11,787 bases of DNA from Desulfobacter curvatus DSM 3379 (GTDB taxonomy: Bacteria > Desulfobacterota > Desulfobacteria > Desulfobacterales > Desulfobacteraceae), in NCBI RefSeq assembly GCF_000373985.1, contig NZ_KB892908.1, positions 1 through 11,787 of the forward strand. Direction: 5' to 3'. A program made the translations under genes and the position numbers. This document shows, piece by piece, positions 1 through 5,596 of the stretch (position 1 is the stretch's first letter; every line of letters begins with the position of its first letter). The notes below the pieces were generated by a model, which saw only the letters and a list, made by a program, of their open reading frames with translations, ran no database searches and had not been told where the DNA came from.

Positions 1-107
1 CTCTTTGATATCTTTACACATTTAGCAAGTTTTCTTAGAGAAACTTTGACCGGACTGCACTCGAAAAAAGAAACAACTTTTTGACTTCGTAATCGTAATG
101 AAATATC

Positions 108-152
108 AGAACTCCACAATTAGCTTATTATTTTAATATCTGTGAGAGTTCT
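108..152. repeat. Imperfect inverted repeat (possible hairpin)
   Basis: The left arm AGAACTCCACA (108-118) pairs with the right arm TGTGAGAGTTCT (141-152), leaving one unpaired base and a loop of about 22 AT-rich bases. No T-tract follows the right arm, so it is not a convincing intrinsic terminator. It lies in the AT-rich stretch just upstream of the truncated GGDEF gene and could be the remnant of a small inserted element or the end of an upstream transcript. Its role is unknown. Confidence 0.35.
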
Positions 153-239
153 ATTTAATAGACGGAATCAAATGTCCAGTTTTTAATCAAAAAAGAATGA
201 CCTGTTACAAAAAGTGTCCCGGCTTAAATCGGTAGCCGA

Positions 240-629
240 TTGTTGTACGTCGATTTGGATGGTTTCAAAAAGATAAATGATACCATGGGGCACGATGCCG
301 GGGACGAGCTTTTGTCAAGTGTCGGTTCGGCACTGAAAAAAAATTTACGCAAAGAGGACACTGTGGGACGTTTAGGAGGAGACGAGTTCGCCATAATTTT
401 ATCTGAAATTAAGACACCTGAAGATGCCAAGCTCGTAGGAGAAAAAGTTGTGTCAGCCATGGGGCAGCCATTCCAGCTTAAGTCAGGGATTGCCCAGATA
501 GGAGCCAGTGTTGGCGCAGCCATTTTCCCCGATCATGAGGTTGCATTGGACGCTCTTGTTAAGAAGGCAGACAGTGCGATGTACAAGGCCAAATCAAAGG
601 GAAAAAATAACTGTGTTATAGGTGGATAG
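240..629 (+). CDS. N-terminally truncated GGDEF (diguanylate cyclase) domain, probable gene remnant
   Basis: The GGDEF family makes cyclic di-GMP from two GTP. Visible here are YVDLDGFKKIND (residues 3-14), the inhibitory-site motif RKED (37-40) exactly five residues before the intact GGDEF signature (46-50), and the C-terminal ADSAMYKAKSKGKN segment (110-123). About 35-40 residues that normally precede YVDLDGF, including the LTxLxNR helix, are absent. An in-frame TAA sits at 225-227, only four codons before the TTG used as start here, and no good ribosome binding site precedes it. The fragment is therefore probably inactive, the 3' part of a broken sensor-cyclase gene. It converges on the PilZ gene, with only five bases between the two stop codons. 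The domain identity is certain; whether this start is used is doubtful. Confidence 0.7.
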   Translation: MLYVDLDGFKKINDTMGHDAGDELLSSVGSALKKNLRKEDTVGRLGGDEFAIILSEIKTPEDAKLVGEKVVSAMGQPFQLKSGIAQIGASVGAAIFPDHEVALDALVKKADSAMYKAKSKGKNNCVIGG

Positions 630-634
630 AATGA

Positions 635-1441
635 TTATGTGTATTCCAGTTCCTTCATATACAGCATAACAATCATATTGTAATCAGCATATTGTTTTTG
701 TTCGAGAAGCTTTATTGCGTTGAGATATGGCAAGATGGATTCGGATTTAAATGTGGTTTTCAGTATTTCAATATTGATTTCGGATTCGACCAGCTCTCTG
801 AGTTCTTCAAGGTCGATAGACTTTGAGATCTTATCCAGGGAACAGGATGCTTTTCTTGTCTCTTCATACAGAGCAAACAACTTTTCATAATTCTGGCCAA
901 CCCTTTTGATAATATCCGCTAAAAAGATATCTTTGAGCTGCTTATATTCTTCACCGCGATATTCTGTTATCCGCGTGAAATACGGCAGTAAGTGTTTCAG
1001 GTAGACTAAAATACCTTTTTTCAACAGGTACATATCTTTCAGAAGTTTAATCGATATATCTTCCAAAGAATCAAATTCCTGAAAATCAATATCTATTTTC
1101 AATGTTTCCAGTGAGATATAGACCGGATCATAAGGTGATATCCTGTTTTCCATAGAAATGCCGTAGGTATCGCCTGGAACTGTATCGTAATATTTCTTCC
1201 ACATGACCCGTCCATGTTTATATTCAGCCGCACCCAGACGGAACGGAATATGCATATTGATCAATTCATCCTGCTTTAATATATCCCTGCCGACCAGCCA
1301 TCTGGGGATAGCTATTTTCAATCCGTTCTCGCTGATATCGATAATTAAAAATTGAAAGGGTTCATGATCAGTTTCCCTTGTGCCCAGAAAGGGCAATATA
1401 ATCGACTCGATTGAGCGGCGGATCTCGCGGCGGTTATCCAT
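635..1441 (-). CDS. PilZ domain protein with unrecognised helical C-terminal region
   Basis: PilZ domains bind cyclic di-GMP. The two binding motifs are visible: an RxxxR-type N-terminal cluster RREIRR (residues 4-9) and DISENG (35-40, the [D/N]xSxxG loop), followed by beta-rich sequence to about residue 105 including YGI (93-95). The remaining ~160 residues (110-268) look all-helical, are rich in Leu, Lys and Glu, and match no domain I recognise. There is no signal peptide or membrane segment, so it should be cytosolic. It is the last gene of the minus-strand operon: its ATG lies three bases after the phosphatase stop, with GGAAG upstream. Because the GT2 synthase in the divergent operon lacks a PilZ domain, this protein could supply cyclic di-GMP control in trans; that is inference. 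A chemotaxis, motility or other c-di-GMP effector role is equally possible. Confidence 0.82.
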   Translation of the reverse strand: MDNRREIRRSIESIILPFLGTRETDHEPFQFLIIDISENGLKIAIPRWLVGRDILKQDELINMHIPFRLGAAEYKHGRVMWKKYYDTVPGDTYGISMENRISPYDPVYISLETLKIDIDFQEFDSLEDISIKLLKDMYLLKKGILVYLKHLLPYFTRITEYRGEEYKQLKDIFLADIIKRVGQNYEKLFALYEETRKASCSLDKISKSIDLEELRELVESEINIEILKTTFKSESILPYLNAIKLLEQKQYADYNMIVMLYMKELEYT

Positions 1442-1444
1442 GTT

Positions 1445-2440
1445 TTATCTTCCATTTCCTGAAAAACAGTCTGATTTATAACAGATCCCCATTAATGATA
1501 TGTCATCGGCCGGCAGGCTTCCATCGCCAAATGCCATCAATGCATCATACAGATTTGCCAGCATCTCCTTAACGGGCAACTTTTTCAGTTCATCAACCAA
1601 AGCCAAGAGCCGGTCAAAGCCAAAAAACTCACCTTGTCTGCCCCTATGTTCAATCAAACCGTCCGTGTAAAGGAGCAGTTTATCCCCTGACCGAAGAATC
1701 TTATTTTCCTGCTCAAATGGCACAAGCCCCTCCATTCCGATAATGGAACCGCCTTTGTCCAATAAATCCAGATCACCGTTGGCCCGGATCAGAATCTGGG
1801 GCGGATGGGCTGCATTACAATAAATCAGATTTCCGGTTTTCGTGTTTAAAACCAGGTAGATGATGGTAAAAAATTTATCAAACCGTTCCGTGGGATATTC
1901 ATGATCAAGGGCATTGATAACCGCTTTGGGTGTAATTATTTCATATGAACTACCGGATTGCGACTTTTTTACAAGTCCGCTTTGGGGAAGCAACCGCTGA
2001 AAAACAGAAATCGAAACCAAGGCCGAAGGAACACCATGTCCGCTGACATCCACCATATAGGCCCCAAGATGGTTTTCGTCCAAACGAAACAAATTAAATA
2101 TGTCACCCGCGATATATTTTGATGGTTTATAGTGCCAGGCAAACTCAATGCCTTTAATATCGGGCAAGTTTTTAGGCAAAAAATTCTTTTGAATTTCAGC
2201 GGCAGCGGATAAGCTTTCATCCAGGTTGGCTTGCTTTTCGGCAAGATCCTGATTCAAACGGGAAACTTTTTTTTCCAACTCCGCATAACGGACAATCAAA
2301 CTTTTTAATAAATCCAGATTGATATCGTTGTCCTGGGCCATCGCCCAAGAGTTTAAAAGTTCTAAAATCACCGGTTCAGGGGTAATACCGGCAAATTCCA
2401 GGGCGGTCAGTCTGTCATGGGTTAAATTTTCAATTACCAT
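1445..2440 (-). CDS. RsbU/SpoIIE-like PP2C serine phosphatase
   Basis: Predicted to dephosphorylate the phospho-Ser form of a STAS antagonist in a partner switch, probably the STAS protein encoded divergently. Numbered from the ATG at 2440 (331 aa): an N-terminal segment (1-50), a coiled-coil linker (about 50-80), the EIQKNFLP motif at 82-89, then the SpoIIE phosphatase domain to the C-terminus. Metal-site motifs are AGDIFNLF (G112-D113), DVSGHG (D131), YTDG (D260) and ADDISLM (D312, D313). The second acidic residue of the usual GDxxD motif is Asn here, a common variant in this family as I recall it. The upstream in-frame ATG at 2485 was rejected because it lies well inside the preceding gene, whereas 2440 has a strong GAGGTGA eight bases upstream and overlaps that gene by only 11 bases. 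The protein has no receiver or PAS domain, so its input may come from the co-encoded di-iron protein. Confidence 0.93.
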   Translation of the reverse strand: MVIENLTHDRLTALEFAGITPEPVILELLNSWAMAQDNDINLDLLKSLIVRYAELEKKVSRLNQDLAEKQANLDESLSAAAEIQKNFLPKNLPDIKGIEFAWHYKPSKYIAGDIFNLFRLDENHLGAYMVDVSGHGVPSALVSISVFQRLLPQSGLVKKSQSGSSYEIITPKAVINALDHEYPTERFDKFFTIIYLVLNTKTGNLIYCNAAHPPQILIRANGDLDLLDKGGSIIGMEGLVPFEQENKILRSGDKLLLYTDGLIEHRGRQGEFFGFDRLLALVDELKKLPVKEMLANLYDALMAFGDGSLPADDISLMGICYKSDCFSGNGR

Positions 2441-3314
2441 TAAAATTGTCACCTCTATCAACGAAACGTATCTGGATATCCTCATGGCTCAGTCCGGATT
2501 TTTCCGTTGTAATCGCGTCAATGCCGATATCATCCGCATTGCCTAATAATTTGAATAAGAGAACAAAATCATTGGGTTGTGAAATAATGCTCCCATGCTG
2601 GGGCAGGATTTTCATAAAAGGAATTTTTAATATCTGTTTAAGCGAGTGGCGCAGGGCTTTGGCAGATGTCATTATATGCTGGTGGAACCTTAAAATATTA
2701 TACAAGGGACAGTATGTTTTTTTATTCGGGCAGACCGGAAAGGTATTGCATTCAATACAATAGGCGTCCAATTTAAAAAAAAGTTCCCATTGGCTGCCAT
2801 AACTGCCGAACAAATCGCTTGAAAACAATACATTGGTTCTGGTGTCAAACGTGACAAAACTTCCGGGGCTATGGGAATAAGGCGTATTTACGAATCGAAG
2901 GACGCGCCCGGATTTAAAGCGATACTCGTGCCCGATGGATTCAAGCGAGACAAGATGCGATTTTACAGCGTAATGACGAATGAACATGTGATTGGCTGCA
3001 TCTGAAATAATTTTCAGGCCCGGCTGGCCGATCAGCGCTTCAAAGTTGGGAATGCTGCCGCAAAGATCAGGATCATAATGTTGGTAGATCAGGGCTTTAA
3101 TCCCGGGCAAGGCCACACCGGTGCGTAATATTTTCATCATCACCGTTGGAAAGTCTGGACGGCTGCCGCCATCAATAACGACAGCTTCATCATGATCAAC
3201 AATCAGGTAAGGGTTGCAGTGTAAACCTGAATCCACATCGTAAAAACCTATCCAATATATTCCATCCGCGACCTCAATGGCACTTTCATACTGTTCTGTC
3301 TTTTCTTTTTTCAT
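2430..3314 (-). CDS. Oxygen-binding di-iron protein (ODP)-like metallo-beta-lactamase fold protein
   Basis: Resembles the N-terminal metallo-beta-lactamase domain of flavodiiron proteins and stand-alone ODP sensors. Candidate iron ligands are H79, D81 and D83 (motif QHYDPDLCGS), H148 (YSHSPGSF), D167 (SSDLFG) and H240 (LPQHGS). These match the order of the flavodiiron HxExD...H...D...H ligand set, with Glu replaced by Asp and the usual His after D83 replaced by Leu. No flavodoxin domain follows, so NO or O2 reductase activity on its own is unlikely. A Cys-rich segment C-x2-C-x5-C-x6-C (C186, C189, C195, C202) lies between D167 and H240 and could bind Fe-S or zinc. It is the first gene of the minus operon and overlaps the phosphatase gene by 11 bases, suggesting that it senses O2, NO or redox state and controls the phosphatase. 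The start ATG has only a weak GGA upstream. The fold is clear; the sensory role is inference. Confidence 0.85.
   Translation of the reverse strand: MKKEKTEQYESAIEVADGIYWIGFYDVDSGLHCNPYLIVDHDEAVVIDGGSRPDFPTVMMKILRTGVALPGIKALIYQHYDPDLCGSIPNFEALIGQPGLKIISDAANHMFIRHYAVKSHLVSLESIGHEYRFKSGRVLRFVNTPYSHSPGSFVTFDTRTNVLFSSDLFGSYGSQWELFFKLDAYCIECNTFPVCPNKKTYCPLYNILRFHQHIMTSAKALRHSLKQILKIPFMKILPQHGSIISQPNDFVLLFKLLGNADDIGIDAITTEKSGLSHEDIQIRFVDRGDNFNGN
2449..2455 (-). promoter_or_regulatory. Ribosome binding site setting the phosphatase start
   Basis: On the minus strand this reads GAGGTGA, eight bases before the ATG at 2440. It lies inside the last codons of the di-iron protein gene, indicating translational coupling, and it favours the 2440 start over the longer frame from 2485. 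Confidence 0.75.
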
Positions 3315-3449
3315 TAATTGTCCAATTCATTAAAAGGCTGAAAAAAATCTCATAATCAAGTATGGGTAAAAGGGTTTGCAGTACATGCCATTCAATGTTA
3401 TTGAATAAAACAAAAGTGAACAGTTCGCAACTCCAAAAAGGCATTGACA
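3315..3449. promoter_or_regulatory. Divergent intergenic control region
   Basis: These 135 AT-rich bases separate the minus-strand sensor/phosphatase/PilZ operon from the plus-strand STAS-to-GH26 operon, so both main promoters should lie here. I found no hexamer pair on either strand good enough to name as a sigma-70 promoter. A TGGC...TGC stretch on the minus strand has the wrong spacing for sigma-54. No clear operator palindrome was found. The call rests on gene arrangement only. Confidence 0.5.
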
Positions 3450-3785
3450 ATGGAAATCGATTCAAAAGAAATGGGTAATGTTCTGGTGGTGATTCCCCTT
3501 GAAAAACAAATTGATGCATTGGTGGCTAAAGTATTTAAAGGCAGGATGATTGACTGGATCAGCGATGGCCATCAGCGGATCATACTGGACCTTGCCAATG
3601 TCGAATTTATTGACAGCAGTGGTTTAAGCGCCCTGGTCGCAAGCTTGAAAGCGATGGATAAAGAAGGGCGCCTTGTAATTTGCAACATCCATGATACCAC
3701 AAAAAGCATATTTGATTTAACCAAAATGAACCGTATTTTTCCTTTTTTCAGCACCTTGGATGAAGCGTTAAAAGCGATTGCCTGA
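3450..3785 (+). CDS. STAS domain anti-sigma factor antagonist (RsbV/SpoIIAA-like)
   Basis: A 111-residue single-domain STAS protein, the usual length for this family. The motif VEFIDSSGLSALV carries the conserved D55-S56-S57-G58; by alignment to SpoIIAA, S57 is the expected phosphorylation site. In the known system, the unphosphorylated antagonist binds the RsbW-like kinase and releases its partner, and the PP2C phosphatase restores this form. The ATG at 3450 was preferred over the TTG at 3444 because AGG at 3439-3441 is eight bases from the ATG but too close to the TTG. It is the first gene of the plus operon, and its TGA overlaps the ATG of the kinase gene by one base (TGATG), as expected for a co-translated pair. 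It could also act directly on a non-sigma target, as SypA does in Vibrio fischeri. Confidence 0.93.
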   Translation: MEIDSKEMGNVLVVIPLEKQIDALVAKVFKGRMIDWISDGHQRIILDLANVEFIDSSGLSALVASLKAMDKEGRLVICNIHDTTKSIFDLTKMNRIFPFFSTLDEALKAIA

Positions 3786-4222
3786 TGGATAAATCCAGAG
3801 AAAATAAAACCATTTTATTTACAATAAAAAGCCGGCTGGAAAATTTGTTAATGGTTCGGTTGGCGGCCAAGTCTATTATAGCCCATGTGATTACCGATGA
3901 AATAGCAGCCGGCCAGATAGAGCTGTGCCTGATTGAAGCAACAACCAATATCATCACCCATGCCTATCAATCAAGGCAAAACCAGGATATCCGCATAGAG
4001 GTGACGCTTTATGATGATCACATTTGTTTCAGGTTAACCGACAATGGATTGCCGGCAAAACTATTAGAAAAAAAAGAGTTGCATTTTGATTTCAAAGATT
4101 TAAACAGCGCGCCTGAAGGTGAAATGGGGCTTTTTATCATCCATTCCATCATGGACGAGGTTACCTATACACCGGGTAATATGAAAAACACATTAACCAT
4201 GATCAAATACTTCAAAACATAA
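3785..4222 (+). CDS. RsbW/SpoIIAB-like serine kinase / anti-sigma factor (HATPase_c_2)
   Basis: A 145-residue GHKL-type ATP-binding protein of normal RsbW length. The N-box has E51, N55 and HAY (59-61) in ELCLIEATTNIITHAY. The G1 box is TDNG (85-88) and the G2 region is EGEMGLFIIHSIMDEV (111-126). There is no membrane segment or extra domain. It is predicted to bind ATP, phosphorylate the adjacent STAS protein, and in the unphosphorylated-STAS state be sequestered by it. Its start overlaps the STAS stop, so translation is probably coupled. No sigma factor gene is present in the window, so the protein released by the switch is unknown; a distant sigma factor, or a component of the downstream polysaccharide machine, are both possible. 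Confidence 0.92.
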   Translation: MDKSRENKTILFTIKSRLENLLMVRLAAKSIIAHVITDEIAAGQIELCLIEATTNIITHAYQSRQNQDIRIEVTLYDDHICFRLTDNGLPAKLLEKKELHFDFKDLNSAPEGEMGLFIIHSIMDEVTYTPGNMKNTLTMIKYFKT

Positions 4223-4250
4223 TGAGATATAACATTCAACTGTATCTGTT

Positions 4251-4952
4251 ATGAGCCTAAAAAAACGCCAATATCTTATTTTCGGTTTGCTTTTAATGGC
4301 CGCGGCGCTGGTTGCTACGTTTGGCTACCATCAGATCCAAGGAGAATGGGTATTATTTCGCAAGGCAGAACAGTGTTTCGAAAAAGATAATTTTGAAGGC
4401 GCCATACCTTTGTACAAGGCAGCCATTCAATCGGGATTGCAAAGTCCCAGGGCAATGATACATTTAGGCCATGCCTGCCTTTCAACCCGCCGTTTTGACC
4501 AAGCCATTGCCATATTTAAAGCTGTTTTAAAAAACGACCCTTATAATGAACCCCTGGTTTTTCAATTGGCAGGGCTATATGAACAATTCGGCCGGGTTGA
4601 TGAGGCCATCCGGCTCTATCGCCCCAGTCCGGACAAATGGCCAAAGGATAAATTCCGGTTAGCGCGCTTGGCAGTGCTGTATAAACGGCAGGGCAATTTC
4701 CTGACGGCTGTACAATTATATCGTAACCTGTTGCAATTGGAACCGGAATCCGTTCCGTTTCAATTGGAACTGGGAGAAATGCTCGGATGGATGAAGCGCT
4801 ACGATGAATCCGTTTCATTGTTTCGCAGCGTGCTGGCTGCACATCCCAGACACCGGCTTGCCCGAATACACCTGGCCCGTGTACTTTCATGGAAAGGGGA
4901 TTTCAATGAAGCGATTATTGAATACGATTATGCATTGGGAGATTCCATATGA
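4251..4952 (+). CDS. Membrane-anchored TPR protein of exopolysaccharide operon
   Basis: A 233-residue protein with a short basic N-terminus (KKR, 4-6) and one hydrophobic segment (about 8-26) without an obvious cleavage site, so it is probably anchored in the inner membrane with its repeats in the periplasm. Residues ~34-230 are successive tetratricopeptide repeats, e.g. the segments around DNFEGAIPLYKAAI and RFDQAIAIFKAVL, with W-containing helices (LGWMKRYDES, LSWKGDFNEA) shared with the next two proteins. TPR arrays in such operons scaffold synthase and export pore, as in AlgK, PelB and BcsC. It begins 28 bases after the RsbW-like gene, with no clear ribosome binding site, and its TGA overlaps the next ATG (ATGA). 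The exact partner is not evident. Confidence 0.83.
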   Translation: MSLKKRQYLIFGLLLMAAALVATFGYHQIQGEWVLFRKAEQCFEKDNFEGAIPLYKAAIQSGLQSPRAMIHLGHACLSTRRFDQAIAIFKAVLKNDPYNEPLVFQLAGLYEQFGRVDEAIRLYRPSPDKWPKDKFRLARLAVLYKRQGNFLTAVQLYRNLLQLEPESVPFQLELGEMLGWMKRYDESVSLFRSVLAAHPRHRLARIHLARVLSWKGDFNEAIIEYDYALGDSI

Positions 4953-5596
4953 AAAATACTAAGCTTTTAACATGTTTAATTCTTTCTAGTTGTATATGCT
5001 TTTTCCCCTTTCATTTGGCAACGTCCAAGACAGACCTGCAAGACAAATCCATAAATCCCCTGGGAACAACCCAAGCCCAGATCGAAGATATTCCGGATTG
5101 GAAAGCCAGATTGGAGCTGGCCAAGCTTTTGACTTATGCCAAGCGTTATCCGGAGGCAATCCAAGCCTATAAAAGAGTGTTGAAAGAAAAGCCGGAACTT
5201 ATGGAAGCTAAAATCGGGATGGCCAAGGCATATTTCTGGAGCGGTAATAATACACAAGCGTTAAAGCTGCTGGAATCATTTCCCCCAAAGCAGCTGGATG
5301 ACCAAGCCCGGCTTGCCATGGCTGACTTGTATATCGCTATGAAGAATTACGCCGATGCAAAGACGATTTTTACGGATTATCTTAAAACACATCCCAACGA
5401 TCATAAAGCGCGCCTGAAACTTGCACAACTTCTAAGCTGGATGAAAAGTTATGATAAGGCCATATCGCATTACCAGCACTTGACCAAGGCTTTGCCGGAT
5501 GACCGGGAAATTAAGAAAAAGTACGCTTTTGTCCTGATTTGGGCCGGCAAACAGGACCAAGCCATAAAGGAGCTGCAAGATGCCCTGCCGGAATGA
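4949..5596 (+). CDS. Exported TPR protein, possible lipoprotein, of exopolysaccharide operon
   Basis: A 215-residue protein with an export signal (basic MKNTK, then hydrophobic 6-22). Residues 12-15 read LSSC, which fits a lipobox, so it could be an outer-membrane lipoprotein like AlgK; however, the stretch after C15 stays hydrophobic, and cleavage by signal peptidase I near ATS (24-26) is also possible. Residues ~50-215 are TPR repeats with helices such as ARLELAKLLTYAKRYPEAI and ARLKLAQLLSWMKSYDKAI. GGGAG at 4937-4941 lies seven bases before the ATG. The start overlaps the previous gene by four bases, and the end overlaps the next gene by 17 bases. The mature N-terminus resembles that of the following large protein, which suggests duplication. 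Likely a periplasmic scaffold of the polysaccharide export path. Confidence 0.83.
   Translation: MKNTKLLTCLILSSCICFFPFHLATSKTDLQDKSINPLGTTQAQIEDIPDWKARLELAKLLTYAKRYPEAIQAYKRVLKEKPELMEAKIGMAKAYFWSGNNTQALKLLESFPPKQLDDQARLAMADLYIAMKNYADAKTIFTDYLKTHPNDHKARLKLAQLLSWMKSYDKAISHYQHLTKALPDDREIKKKYAFVLIWAGKQDQAIKELQDALPE
5568..5572 (+). promoter_or_regulatory. Ribosome binding site of the TPR-barrel gene
   Basis: AGGAG lies seven bases before the ATG at 5580, inside the end of the preceding TPR gene. It supports the 17-base overlap between the two genes and the rather long n-region of the signal peptide of the large protein. Confidence 0.7.

Noticed and set aside
1..84. Short frame open from the left edge to TGA at 82-84 as the end of a separate gene
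   Set aside because: Only 27 residues are visible, with no recognisable domain beyond a possible LTGL match, too little to annotate as a gene.
81..109. TTGACT with a TATCAG-like hexamer 17 bases later, a possible plus-strand promoter
   Set aside because: The -10 match is only four of six, in AT-rich DNA, and the downstream frame is a truncated gene without a sound start.
2441..2485. Longer phosphatase start at 2485
   Set aside because: It would overlap the di-iron protein gene by 56 bases; the ATG at 2440 has a strong GAGGTGA at ideal spacing, and no family motif lies in the extra 15 residues.
3374..3400. Sigma-54-like TGGC...TGC element on the minus strand of the divergent region
   Set aside because: The spacing between GG and GC is eight bases instead of ten, so it does not fit the consensus.
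3444..3449. TTG start for the STAS gene
   Set aside because: The only purine-rich site (AGG at 3439-3441) is too close to the TTG but well placed for the ATG at 3450.
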